A DNA stretch of 16,739 nt from Chitinispirillaceae bacterium (GCA_016926315.1 JAFGOU010000262.1:1-16739), one strand, 5' to 3'. Positions 1-8,487 are shown, counted from the first letter of the stretch. Translations and numbers: made by a program. Notes: generated by a model not told the origin, from the sequence alone.

Positions 1-313
1 GGATCGGATACCGATATCATCGCAAATAATTGGGTTTTCCGCAAAGGATGCGTTTTTAGTGAAAGCTAAGGGCGATTCTATGGTTCCTAGAATCCATTCT
101 GGTGACCTCTGTATTGTGAAACGAACATCGATTGCGGAAAATGGGAGTATTGTAGTATGTATAAATGACGAGATGGCTATTATAAAAAAATTTCAAAAAG
201 AAAATGAAAAGGTATTTTTGATTTCTTTAAATTCCGCCTTTGCACCCATTCTGCCGCAAGGAGATTTCCGAATCGAGGGTATTGTAAAGGGTGTATTATC
301 CTATAAAATTTAA
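1..313 (+). CDS. S24-family (LexA/cI-like) repressor, C-terminal part, truncated at window edge
   Basis: The frame is open from base 2 to the TAA at 311-313, so this is the C-terminal part of a longer gene; the GTG at 59 is probably not a true start. The visible 103 residues match the S24 peptidase fold of LexA and cI-type repressors. The motif VKAKGDSMVPRIHSGD carries the catalytic Ser (in GDSM) and the conserved GD turn, and the Lys of EMAIIKKF fits the second half of the Ser/Lys dyad. Family members self-cleave on RecA activation or act as phage and island repressors with an N-terminal helix-turn-helix, which would lie outside the window. The gene converges on hsdM with a 27-base gap and no obvious terminator. 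It could be a prophage or island regulator, or a UmuD-like protein; the missing N-terminus prevents a choice. Confidence 0.85.
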   Translation, partial: DRIPISSQIIGFSAKDAFLVKAKGDSMVPRIHSGDLCIVKRTSIAENGSIVVCINDEMAIIKKFQKENEKVFLISLNSAFAPILPQGDFRIEGIVKGVLSYKI

Positions 314-340
314 ATGCCATTCAAATTCTGAAATTAAAAT

Positions 341-1807
341 TCACTTCCCATTCAAACTCTCCACAATCTCCCGAAAACTCTCCAACCCCGCCTCCAGATT
401 CTCCACGATCTCCAGCGCCAGCACATCAGGGTCAGGCAGGTTTTCCATATCCCCGAGGCTTTCATCCTTGAGCCAGAAAATATCGAGGTTGGTTTTATCG
501 CGTGCAGCGATGTCGGCGGGGTAGGTGAATTTCTTGAACCTTTCCGTTTCCTTGCGTCTATGGCGGTTTTCGGGATTATAGCATTTAACGAAATCCGACA
601 GGCTATCGCTCGACATACGATTGTTTTTAAGCGTGAAATGGATGTTTGTCCGCAGGTCGTATATCCAGAGTTCTTTTGTCCACGGCTCCTTGCTGGCGGG
701 TTTGTTATCGAAGAAAATTACGTTGGCTTTGACTCCTTGGGCGTAGAAAATCCCCGTAGGTAACCGCAGGAGGGTATGAACATCACAACTGGTTAATAAC
801 CGTTTTCGGATAGTCTCCCCAGCCCCGCCCTCAAAAAGCACATTATCCGGCACAACAACCGCTGCCCTGCCGTCGATTTTCAATATCGACCGTATATGCT
901 GGACGAAATTCAGCTGCTTGTTGCTCGTGGTGGCCCAGAAGTCCTGACGATTGTAGGTGAGCGCCTCTTTTTTCTGTTCCCCATCTTCGTTCGTCACCGT
1001 AACGCTACTCTTTTTCCCGAACGGCGGATTGGTAAGCACGTAATCGAACCGTTTTCCCGGGTCGGAAATAAGGCTGTCGTTGCGGGTTATCGGCGGTTCG
1101 CTGTTCATGTCGCCGATATTGTGCAGAAACAGGTTCATGAGGCAGAGCCGGGCCGTATTCGCAACAATCTCCCAACCCGTGAAGGTCCTGTACTTCAGGA
1201 ACTCTTTCTGGTCTTTATTGAGTTTGTGGGTCTTTGCCAGGTAATCATAATATGCCAGGAAAAAACCGCCGGTGCCGCAAGCCGGGTCGGCCATGGACTT
1301 CATGGGCTCCGGCCGCATACACTCCACCATGGCGGCTATGAGCGCTCTGGGGGTAAAATACTGGCCAGCCCCGCTTTTGGTATCTTCGGCGTTCTTTTCG
1401 AGCAGGCCCTCGTAAATATCGCCCTTGACGTCGGTCCCGAGCATGACCCAGGACTCCTCGTTTATCATCTGGATCAGCTTGTAAAGCTTGGCCGGGTCCT
1501 GGATCTTGTTCTGAGCCTTGAAGAAAATCTGCCCGAGCATCCCCTTCTCTTCCCCAAGCCTCTGGAGCACTTCGATGTAATGAGCTTCCAGGGCAGCGCC
1601 GTTTTTTTCAACGAGACTTGGCCAGTTGTGCTTCTTGGGGATGTGGGTGTCGCGATTGTACGGCGGTTTGGAATACTCGTCCGCCATCTTCAGGAACAGA
1701 AGGAACGTGAGCTGTTCGAGGTAATCGCCGTAGCCAACACCGTCGTCGCGGAGGGTGTGGCAGAAGTTCCAGACTTTGGAGATGATTGAGGAGGTGTTTT
1801 CAGTCAT
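341..1807 (-). CDS. hsdM: Type I restriction-modification DNA methyltransferase subunit HsdM
   Basis: This 488-residue protein is the N6-adenine methyltransferase subunit of a type I system. It transfers a methyl group from S-adenosylmethionine to adenine, with HsdS supplying the target sequence. The N-terminal helical HsdM domain covers about residues 8-140. AGQYFTPR (147-154) opens the methylase domain, motif I (SAM binding) is DPACGTGGF at 174-182, and catalytic motif IV is NPPF at 260-263. Length is normal for the family and no frame damage is visible. The ATG lies one base after the stop of the DUF262-HNH gene, with an AAGGA Shine-Dalgarno 6 bases upstream. It is the last gene of the operon, whereas most type I operons keep hsdM next to hsdS. 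The methylase looks intact even though hsdR is frameshifted. Confidence 0.96.
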   Translation of the reverse strand: MTENTSSIISKVWNFCHTLRDDGVGYGDYLEQLTFLLFLKMADEYSKPPYNRDTHIPKKHNWPSLVEKNGAALEAHYIEVLQRLGEEKGMLGQIFFKAQNKIQDPAKLYKLIQMINEESWVMLGTDVKGDIYEGLLEKNAEDTKSGAGQYFTPRALIAAMVECMRPEPMKSMADPACGTGGFFLAYYDYLAKTHKLNKDQKEFLKYRTFTGWEIVANTARLCLMNLFLHNIGDMNSEPPITRNDSLISDPGKRFDYVLTNPPFGKKSSVTVTNEDGEQKKEALTYNRQDFWATTSNKQLNFVQHIRSILKIDGRAAVVVPDNVLFEGGAGETIRKRLLTSCDVHTLLRLPTGIFYAQGVKANVIFFDNKPASKEPWTKELWIYDLRTNIHFTLKNNRMSSDSLSDFVKCYNPENRHRRKETERFKKFTYPADIAARDKTNLDIFWLKDESLGDMENLPDPDVLALEIVENLEAGLESFREIVESLNGK

Positions 1808-1808
1808 T

Positions 1809-3491
1809 TTATATCCTTCTTATCTCATCGAACTTTTCAAACAGCTTCCAGCGCCTGAATCCGGCTGTTTTTTCAATCTCGCTGGTAATCCAATCGCTTC
1901 TTTGATTTAAAAATTCGATAAAACCACGTTTCACGTTTTTATCCCATATGCCGCAATTATTCCAGTAGGGAATAAGATGGCTCTTCAGAATAGTTCCAAA
2001 ATTTCTCTTACTCCGATAATCTTCGAGGTAAACCGAAGGATGGTTGTTGCTGATAGACTGATTTTCATCGGCTGCCAGGAAACAGATATTGGCAAGCGAG
2101 TGTGTCCACTTTGATCTGAACCGCCGTGACAACAAAGAATGGGGGAAAATATGGTGCCGGTCTTTTCTGTTGGCGATTGCCGATGCACCATCGAGCAACA
2201 TAGGTTCGCCAGTTTCCAGATACCGCGGTTTTTTCAATTTTAAAAAGAGGAAAAACGCACACACCGACGCCGACTGGTTCATCAGTTTATAATTGTGCTT
2301 CAAAAAATCAATCGCATTGATTTTATCCTCAACGAAATATTTGGTATGGGCATTTCTTGAAAGCCGATTCATGAATTTTACATCGGCCGGGATGTTTTTA
2401 TTAAATGCTGCGCCGGAATATCGTTCCCCGAGCGCCGTATGCCAGAACCATTTATTCAACTCCCGTTTCTGGTAACGAGTCGCCCTTCTTCCATTCCAGA
2501 AGTGGAACAGCGAGAGCATGGTGAAAATATTATCATTCGGTAGCAGGTTATAGTCTGTAATGGTGAATTCCTGCAGCAGATAGTCCGCAGCCAAACCAAA
2601 AGCATTATCATATTTTTTCCAGACGCGCTGGAATTCTTTTCTCCCGATATTCTTTTTTTCAAATTTTCGCTGAAAAGCATCCAGGGCCGTTTTGCCGATT
2701 CGTGTTTCGCCGTTGGCCAGAGCAAGGGTGTAAACAAACGCCTCCGGGCGCATCCAATTCAAACCATTTTTTGTAAGGGACCGGCGAGTGTTTGCTACTA
2801 AATCCCGAAGCCCTATTTGGGTCGTCTTTGCAAATAGGGTATCTGCCCTTCCCACAGTCATACCCTTTGAATTGATTCGAATAAACGTCTCCCTAACCTC
2901 TTCGATCGAGGTTGTTTTAATGCAAAGGGCATGATACTTGTAAGACTTGAATCTGTCGGAGCATTTCTTCACAGCGTGAAAAGCTCTCCGCGACAGGCGA
3001 TATCGCCATTTGATTGTAGATGGAATTTCAGTGAGTATTTCATGCAGGCTGATCAACCCGTCTTCACCACTCTCCGATCGCTTGGAATAGATAAACATTT
3101 TATCAGGAGAAGGATCTGTGTCAAAAAATATCTTCGTAAAATTGATTTCGGTATTTTTATCTTGGTCGGGCGTTAACCCCTGAAGAATTCCATATATTGA
3201 AGATAAGCGTTGTTGCCCATCGATAAGAATCTCTGCATAATGGTTTTTTAAGTTAAAGGGTGGTAAAATTGTATTATTATTATTTCGTATTTCAACGTTC
3301 CTCGTTCCGTGCGTTTTCCAAATTAAAAAAACTCCGATTGGATAGTGGTTATAGATACTATCCATTAATTCGCAGACTCGCTTCCGGTCCCAGACGTATA
3401 AACGCTGAATCTCTGGTATAGCAAAAACCCGATTATTGAATCGCCTTCGAAGACTGGGGAGCGTAATACGTTCGTGGAAAATGGAGCTCAT
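1809..3491 (-). CDS. DUF262 (ParB-like) plus HNH nuclease protein, GmrSD-like
   Basis: This 560-residue protein carries the marks of DUF262: IPEIQRLYVWD at 25-35, YPIGVFLIW at 50-58, the invariant-type DGQQR at 91-95, and FIRINSKGM at 203-211. The C-terminus has an HNH-like site, DRHHIFP at 444-450, followed by LANICFLAADENQSIS at 466-481, as in DUF1524-type nucleases. In GmrSD, BrxU and SspE, a DUF262 NTPase/DNA sensor joined to an HNH domain restricts DNA carrying modified bases or phosphorothioate marks. By analogy this protein may be a modification-dependent nuclease, but its target is unknown. Its ATG overlaps the hsdS stop by 4 bases (ATGA), and its TAA ends one base before hsdM. This position inside a type I operon is the odd feature. 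The family is certain from the motifs; activity is inferred. Confidence 0.85.
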   Translation of the reverse strand: MSSIFHERITLPSLRRRFNNRVFAIPEIQRLYVWDRKRVCELMDSIYNHYPIGVFLIWKTHGTRNVEIRNNNNTILPPFNLKNHYAEILIDGQQRLSSIYGILQGLTPDQDKNTEINFTKIFFDTDPSPDKMFIYSKRSESGEDGLISLHEILTEIPSTIKWRYRLSRRAFHAVKKCSDRFKSYKYHALCIKTTSIEEVRETFIRINSKGMTVGRADTLFAKTTQIGLRDLVANTRRSLTKNGLNWMRPEAFVYTLALANGETRIGKTALDAFQRKFEKKNIGRKEFQRVWKKYDNAFGLAADYLLQEFTITDYNLLPNDNIFTMLSLFHFWNGRRATRYQKRELNKWFWHTALGERYSGAAFNKNIPADVKFMNRLSRNAHTKYFVEDKINAIDFLKHNYKLMNQSASVCAFFLFLKLKKPRYLETGEPMLLDGASAIANRKDRHHIFPHSLLSRRFRSKWTHSLANICFLAADENQSISNNHPSVYLEDYRSKRNFGTILKSHLIPYWNNCGIWDKNVKRGFIEFLNQRSDWITSEIEKTAGFRRWKLFEKFDEIRRI

Positions 3492-4903
3492 TTTCTGCTC
3501 CTTTTCTTTTCGGTTATTTTCTCTCTTTCTGCTTTTATCCGTTCGAGTAGTTTTGCCGCAGGCTCGTCGTTCGGGTCCTGGGGGACGAGCTTTCCCTCAA
3601 AGGCGCGTTTGAGGATGGACTGGCGAAGCGCATCGGATTGGGACAGGGCTGCGTCGATGGTTTTTTCGAGATTGTCGGCGAGGAAGAGACGGGATTCAAT
3701 GGCGGAGACGATGGCGTTCTGTTCTTCAACATTAGTTATCGGGATAGGTATTGCTTGAACACGACTTTTATTAAGTGCTGGCTGATTATTGCCGGACCCT
3801 AATTTTCTTGATTCTTCATATCGATAAACGAGATAGTAATAAATGAATTCGGGAGGGAAACCAATTTCTGAAACCCTTATTGCAGCACTATTTTGATTGT
3901 TGCATGCTTCGATATCAAGGATTGCCGATTGTCCTCTTGTTTTACCCTCACCAATCATTCCAATTAAAACCGTACCAATAGGGTGAAGCTTTGTCGATGA
4001 ATTCTTATAACCGGCTGTGGATATTTTTTCCCGTGTATCTTTTATTCTGCAAAAAGCAACTTCGCCACTACTTACCCACGGAATCTCGCCGTTCCAAAAA
4101 GTGGGCATCCCTCTGCTTGGTGTTGAACCTACAAAAACATTAAATACGTTTCCAATTCTTTTTAAAACCCATTCATCCGGAATATTGTCGACGGAATTAT
4201 ATTCTCGCAAAATGTCTGGATTTAGACTTAATTGCTTATTTGCATGTTTTTGAATAAAAGCAGAAAATGTTCTAAACAGGGATTTGTGTTTCTTGCGCCA
4301 CTCCTCGGTCAGCTTCCCCTCAAACGCCCATTTCAGCACCGACTGCCGGTAGGTCTTGAGCTGCTCTTTCACCTTTTTCAGCGAAGCGATCCCGGCGTCG
4401 AGGTCGGAGAAGAGTTCTTCGATTTTGGCGACGATGCGGTGCTGTTCGGGGAGCGGGGGTAGGGGAAAGTCATATCCGTTTAATGTCGTTGGTTTAATCC
4501 TCATTAATGATCCGCCGACACCTGAAACGTTATGTGCCAAGAAGTCCCGCAAAGTATTAGTCTGCAAATAATAGCTGAGGTAGTGTGGCAGAATTCCATC
4601 CAAAGGAAAAAACGGTATCCATTCGGTAGAAGCGATCTTTTGGTGTATTGTAAAATTGCCGACAATCCAGACACGATTTATTCGAGGGTTAATTTTTCCA
4701 AGTAGTACAGTGTTCGGCTCAACAGATATTTTTGACGAGCCGATTTCCTTGCCTAAAGCGATCTCTGGCTTTAACGATTCATGTGAAGGTATGCTATATA
4801 ATTCGTAATTCTGGTTCGGATTTTTTGACGGGTTTACGCTGGTTTTTTTATCACATCTGATAAAATCAAGTGTAGTATTACACCATGTTTCTGGTAGTAT
4901 CAT
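3488..4903 (-). CDS. hsdS: Type I restriction-modification specificity subunit HsdS
   Basis: This 471-residue protein determines the DNA sequence recognised by the type I methylase and restriction complexes. It has the usual two-fold layout: a first target-recognition domain (about 1-150), a conserved spacer beginning at FPLPPLPEQHRIVAKIEELF and ending in LKWAFEGKL, a second recognition domain (about 220-370), and a second conserved region (VEEQNAIVSAIESRL through LKRAFEGKLVPQ). Each conserved region is a long helix that spaces the two domains. Each recognition domain should read one half of a split target. The ATG lies two bases after the stop of the 282-residue gene, and no strong Shine-Dalgarno is seen, which fits translational coupling. 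Base composition is more AT-rich than in the conserved hsdM and hsdR cores, as is common for exchangeable specificity genes. Confidence 0.94.
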   Translation of the reverse strand: MILPETWCNTTLDFIRCDKKTSVNPSKNPNQNYELYSIPSHESLKPEIALGKEIGSSKISVEPNTVLLGKINPRINRVWIVGNFTIHQKIASTEWIPFFPLDGILPHYLSYYLQTNTLRDFLAHNVSGVGGSLMRIKPTTLNGYDFPLPPLPEQHRIVAKIEELFSDLDAGIASLKKVKEQLKTYRQSVLKWAFEGKLTEEWRKKHKSLFRTFSAFIQKHANKQLSLNPDILREYNSVDNIPDEWVLKRIGNVFNVFVGSTPSRGMPTFWNGEIPWVSSGEVAFCRIKDTREKISTAGYKNSSTKLHPIGTVLIGMIGEGKTRGQSAILDIEACNNQNSAAIRVSEIGFPPEFIYYYLVYRYEESRKLGSGNNQPALNKSRVQAIPIPITNVEEQNAIVSAIESRLFLADNLEKTIDAALSQSDALRQSILKRAFEGKLVPQDPNDEPAAKLLERIKAEREKITEKKRSRK

Positions 4904-4905
4904 GG

Positions 4906-5754
4906 TTATAATTCCATTTTCATCTGTTCCGCATTCTGTTTCTGCTCATGTTTCGGCGGGAAAACCCCGATAATCACAAACGGATTCGGAGCATTCCGGT
5001 TATGATATTCCAGCGTGGTGCCTAAAATCAGGTAGACATCTTTTGTCAGTGCAAAATCGTCCCAGTATTTCTTGCGAACATCCGCACAGGCTTTTTTCTC
5101 GTCGTTTTTATGCCTTCTCATGGAATTCAAGAACAATGCGCCGATTTCCCAATCGATTATCCGCAGAGTGCTCGTCTTATGTTCATCATCCTGAAATTCG
5201 TAAGAAAAACTATAGGGTATTTTTTTAACAACTTCGAAGGGGTTTCTCTCTCCGGCAAAAAGATCTATCTGCTGGGCGCGGGCTTTAATAAATTCAAGCT
5301 TTTCCTTGTCCCACTCGCGGTTTGATTCTTCCTGTATTTTAAAATCCGTTATTTTCTGCAGTTTGAACACCGCCAGGGAAGTTCGCTTTCCGGGCAGATA
5401 GGCTTCTTTGACCAATGCCGCTCGGTTGGTATATACATGCTTTAAAAGCAATTGCCGACGTTGTTGCCATGAACCGTCCTTATCGGTCGGAATTTCATTA
5501 AGAATTCTAATGGCATGGTGGCTTTTAAGCTTGTGACTTTCAGGCCGCGAATCTGAAAGGTTTCTTTCGATATCTGCTTCTATCCATTGGAATTTCTTAA
5601 ACTGTATCTCGAAATCGAGTTTCCTAAACGGTACTGGATAAATACGGACCCAGCTTCCATCCGCTCTGACCCCTGCTGTGCAGACTAATTCATCGTATTT
5701 CTTTGACGGTCGCGGATAAGTTTTTGCTATTATTAATATTTTTTCCTTAGCCAT
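4906..5754 (-). CDS. Conserved protein of unknown function (KTYPRPS motif), paired with the DUF488 fusion
   Basis: I cannot assign this 282-residue protein to a named family. It begins with a hydrophobic strand and a distinctive block, KTYPRPSKKYDELVCTAGV (11-29), followed by GSWVRIYPVPFRKL (33-46). Later landmarks are IIDWEIGALF (199-208), KKYWDDFALTKDVYLILGT (228-246) and FVIIGVFPPKHE (259-270). The block around residues 195-265 reads like a compact alpha/beta core. It has no signal peptide, membrane segment or recognisable helix-turn-helix, so it is probably cytosolic. The start codon follows the TAA of the DUF488 gene with no gap (TAAATG), and hsdS begins two bases after its stop. That tight packing implies that it works with the DUF488 fusion, the type I complex, or both. 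A nucleic-acid or nucleotide-processing role is only a guess. Confidence 0.85.
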   Translation of the reverse strand: MAKEKILIIAKTYPRPSKKYDELVCTAGVRADGSWVRIYPVPFRKLDFEIQFKKFQWIEADIERNLSDSRPESHKLKSHHAIRILNEIPTDKDGSWQQRRQLLLKHVYTNRAALVKEAYLPGKRTSLAVFKLQKITDFKIQEESNREWDKEKLEFIKARAQQIDLFAGERNPFEVVKKIPYSFSYEFQDDEHKTSTLRIIDWEIGALFLNSMRRHKNDEKKACADVRKKYWDDFALTKDVYLILGTTLEYHNRNAPNPFVIIGVFPPKHEQKQNAEQMKMEL

Positions 5755-6645
5755 TTAAAGATGTACCAGGGGGATGTTAGATGATGACAACGGCGGGAGG
5801 AGCGCTTCTGCCAGGCGGGACCGGTGACACATCGAGGGATCGGCTTCAAAGCACATAAGTGCAGCTCGTCCGGCTTTTTGAATGTACCGACAGACCTCCT
5901 GTTGCAGGTCGGTCGTTTGGACAAGTACCGTTTTCTTATATGTTTCAAAGAGCTCGGTATAATCTGCTTTTGTAGCCAGGTCCTTCCGCTGTGCGGATTC
6001 GATTCCCAAACCGGGAAAATGTATGTACCGAATTTTAGCATTATCACATGCTGTTTTGAGCGTCCCTTTTGAAAAGCCATATTTCATGCTGAAAGCGTTT
6101 TTCCGGACATCGCACAGCAATGACACATTTTGTCTCAGAAGGATATTGATAAATTCCTCAAGAGTTTTTCCTTCATACCCGATGGTGAACAGCGTGGCCG
6201 CAGTATCTCGTGCAATCGACTTCCTGACCACGGAAATTTCAGATGGCGTTAAATTCCTCTCAAGGACCGTGCTGTTAACCGCATAAAAGGGGAATTGCGT
6301 ATAGGTATACCGGATCAATTCTGTCTTATCCATCCCGGAAAACCGGCTCTCGATTTCTGCCAGCAGTTTCTCATCAGCCTCGGAAAGAGCCACCTTTTCG
6401 TTCGTCTCCGGCTTTAACATCCACTCGCTTTCACTGTCATTAACCATCCCCATTTTTTTTAATGTCAGCAGGTCCGTATTCGCCTGAAACGAAAAACAGC
6501 CATATTTGTAGGGAATAAAATGGAACGCCGGCTTTTCCTGCTCCTGACAGAATAAAAAAAGCAGCTTCTGCAACCGGATTTTATCAACCCGGCTGCCGAA
6601 GGCCTTAAAAAAAGCCAGCAGTATTTTTCTTCGGTAATACATCAT
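5755..6645 (-). CDS. Panacea/DUF4065-like N-terminus fused to DUF488 domain
   Basis: This 296-residue protein has two parts. Residues about 1-70 (RLQKLLFLF at 24-32, FIPYKYGCFSFQANTDL at 43-59, then a KKMGMV turn) resemble the Panacea/SocA (DUF4065) fold of some antitoxins and adaptors. Residues 151-282 are a clear DUF488 domain: TIGYEGKTLEEF (154-165), DVRKNAFSMKYGFSK (179-193), HFPGLGI (209-215) and CFEADPSMCHR (265-275). The biochemical role of DUF488 is not established, but the Cys-Glu and Cys-His-Arg residues are its conserved signature and are all present. The start is one of two adjacent ATGs. A perfect AGGAGG lies 13 bases upstream, farther than usual. Its stop abuts the next ATG, so it is coupled to the unknown 282-residue gene. 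The N-terminal assignment is tentative; the DUF488 call is firm. Confidence 0.88.
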   Translation of the reverse strand: MMYYRRKILLAFFKAFGSRVDKIRLQKLLFLFCQEQEKPAFHFIPYKYGCFSFQANTDLLTLKKMGMVNDSESEWMLKPETNEKVALSEADEKLLAEIESRFSGMDKTELIRYTYTQFPFYAVNSTVLERNLTPSEISVVRKSIARDTAATLFTIGYEGKTLEEFINILLRQNVSLLCDVRKNAFSMKYGFSKGTLKTACDNAKIRYIHFPGLGIESAQRKDLATKADYTELFETYKKTVLVQTTDLQQEVCRYIQKAGRAALMCFEADPSMCHRSRLAEALLPPLSSSNIPLVHL

Positions 6646-6658
6646 AACAGCAAAGCGA

Positions 6659-6664
6659 CCTCCT
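6659..6664 (-). promoter_or_regulatory. Perfect Shine-Dalgarno with long spacing before the DUF488 fusion
   Basis: AGGAGG lies 13 bases before the first ATG (6645) and 16 before the second (6642). There is no in-frame TTG, GTG or ATG between them, so the site does not support an earlier start. The spacing is longer than the usual 5-9 bases. Confidence 0.5.
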
Positions 6665-6675
6665 GAAACCCCTTA

Positions 6676-6681
6676 ATTATA
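6676..6681 (-). promoter_or_regulatory. Possible -10 box upstream of the DUF488 fusion
   Basis: The 60-base gap between hsdR and the DUF488 fusion contains a perfect TATAAT on the minus strand, 31 bases before the ATG, in a very AT-rich stretch. No good -35 hexamer lies 16-18 bases upstream; TTTTTA is the nearest. This could be a secondary promoter that lets the DUF488, unknown, hsdS, DUF262-HNH and hsdM genes be expressed independently of hsdR. AT-rich gaps produce chance matches, so confidence is low. Confidence 0.35.
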
Positions 6682-6705
6682 ATATAAAACATCCTCAAAT
6701 AAAAA

Positions 6706-8487
6706 CTACGCCGCCAACCCCTCATTAATCTCTTCCAAAATCCCATCCAACTCCTCTCCGAACAGTTTCCACGCCTTGCCTAGCCCTCCCTGTTCCGCAA
6801 AGGGGCTGTAATCGAAGTCTTCCCTACCCATATGCATTGAGGTGGCGATATGGTCTTTTATCATCCTGAGCCAAAGCATCTGTTCTTCAGAGAATTTCGG
6901 GGCATTGCCCTTGTGCCTGCCCATGATCCAGGACTGGAAGTTACGGTTTACGGTTCCGTCATAAGGAGTCAGGACTTTATCGATATTCAGGACCCGTCGT
7001 ATGAGCGATACCAGGGCGACGAACTCGTTTTCAGGCCGCTTGCCCGCCACCTGTTCGATCCGCTCGTACGCCTGCCAGACCGCGAACGGAAGCAGATTCG
7101 GTCTGTTCTGTCTGATGGCTTCGCAGAGGTCGCTTATCATCTGGAAGGTGAGCTCCCGGCGACGCCAGGGCTGGTCGTAAAAAATCGAGAGGGCGGTGAT
7201 GGTGTTTTTATTGTCTGCAATAAAGGAGGCAAAGTTCTGAATAATGGTTGTTGCCTGTTCCCTGGCCTGTTCGTCAAAGCCGGAGGATGTGACCTTGTCG
7301 AGATTGATGCCGTCTATGATCTGTTCATGTGCCTTTCGGGCGTTCTCGATAAAATCACGGAGCTTTGGATTTTCGAATATCTTTGTTGCGTCAAAAGCCG
7401 CCTTTTGTTGTGTTTCGGCGACCTGTTTTTCGGTTGGGTCCTTGCCCACAGGAATTTTAAATTTCTTCCGCGCCCGCTCGATATTTTTATCGGGGTTGAA
7501 CGCATCGAACATCTCATGGATCACATCAGTAATGGCTTTGCCGCCAGCTTCCGCGGAAAATCGCTTGCGTTCATTGTCATCAACCTGATTATTAAGGCGG
7601 GCAAGGCGGTTGGCAAGAGAGGTGACTGTGTCCTCATCACGGTTCCCCATGATAACGTTCAGCATCAGATCCTTAAGGGGAACCGTCCTCTTGCGTTCGA
7701 GCGGACGGCTGTCGGTCTTAATGGATTTGCAGACACCTACCGCATCCACGATGACGAAATGCGTTTTGTTCGATGAAGCGCTCGGGGTGACCTTTTTAAG
7801 ATCGTCGGCCTGAAAGGTACGAGTGCCCCGCCCTTTCATCTGCTCGAAGTAGTTCTTCGACCGAACGTCCCGCATGAACAACAGGACTTCTATAGGTTTC
7901 ACATCGGTGCCGGTGGCGATCATGTCTACTGTAACGGCGATACGCGGGTTGTATGCCGTCCTGAATGCTTGCAGGACAGATTTTGCATCCTCCTCTGATC
8001 GATAGGTCACCTTTTTACAGAACTCGTTCCCCTCCCCGAACTCCTCACGGACGATCTGAATTATATCGTCAGCATGACTATCGGTCTTGGCAAAAATCAG
8101 TGTCTTTGGAACCTCTTTTCGGCCAGGAAAGATCTCCATTTTCAGCTTATCACGGTATACCCGCACAATCTGACGTATCTGGCTCGGGTTTACGACCCCC
8201 TTATCGAGATCTGACTCTGCATAAGTGACCTCCTCATCGAGCTGTGCCCACCGTTTTTTACGGGTCTCGCGGCTTCGGAAATCCACGAACTCTTTTGCAG
8301 CGATTTTGCAGCCGCGTTGAGTTATCTCGGTTTCGATGGTATAGACGTCATACGGTACGTTTACCCCGTCGGCAACGGCGTCCTCATGTGTATACTCGGA
8401 TACGACGTTCTCGTTGAAAAAGCCAAAAGTGCGGGCATCAGGTGTGGCGGTAAGCCCGATGAGGAAAGAATCGAAGTAATCCAGCAC
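6706..8487 (-). CDS. hsdR: HsdR restriction subunit, C-terminal fragment (frameshifted gene)
   Basis: This is the downstream part of a type I restriction subunit, in the -1 frame relative to the N-terminal fragment at 8361-9467. The frame is open from 8565, directly after a stop at 8566-8568. The GTG at 8487 merely lies inside the gene (VLDYF), so it is probably not a natural start. Between 8565 and 8487 the frame encodes FVIVDECHRSIYNLW, the DEAD-box motif II. Within the fragment are LTATPDARTFGFF (motif III), the IATGTD region (motif V) and QMKGRGTR (motif VI), so the second helicase lobe is complete. The C-terminal 250 residues or so fit the EcoEI-type R C-terminal domain that binds the methylase core. 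Adding one base joins both fragments into 921 codons, a normal size. Without the repair no protein would carry both halves of the ATPase. Confidence 0.9.
   Translation of the reverse strand: MLDYFDSFLIGLTATPDARTFGFFNENVVSEYTHEDAVADGVNVPYDVYTIETEITQRGCKIAAKEFVDFRSRETRKKRWAQLDEEVTYAESDLDKGVVNPSQIRQIVRVYRDKLKMEIFPGRKEVPKTLIFAKTDSHADDIIQIVREEFGEGNEFCKKVTYRSEEDAKSVLQAFRTAYNPRIAVTVDMIATGTDVKPIEVLLFMRDVRSKNYFEQMKGRGTRTFQADDLKKVTPSASSNKTHFVIVDAVGVCKSIKTDSRPLERKRTVPLKDLMLNVIMGNRDEDTVTSLANRLARLNNQVDDNERKRFSAEAGGKAITDVIHEMFDAFNPDKNIERARKKFKIPVGKDPTEKQVAETQQKAAFDATKIFENPKLRDFIENARKAHEQIIDGINLDKVTSSGFDEQAREQATTIIQNFASFIADNKNTITALSIFYDQPWRRRELTFQMISDLCEAIRQNRPNLLPFAVWQAYERIEQVAGKRPENEFVALVSLIRRVLNIDKVLTPYDGTVNRNFQSWIMGRHKGNAPKFSEEQMLWLRMIKDHIATSMHMGREDFDYSPFAEQGGLGKAWKLFGEELDGILEEINEGLAA

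Noticed and set aside
896..1789. Long plus-strand ORF of 297 codons opposite hsdM
   Set aside because: It is antisense to a clear HsdM with intact motifs, and its translation shows no domain or start signal.
6850..7776. Long plus-strand ORF of 308 codons opposite hsdR
   Set aside because: It lies wholly antisense to the HsdR motor and C-terminal regions and has no recognisable motif.
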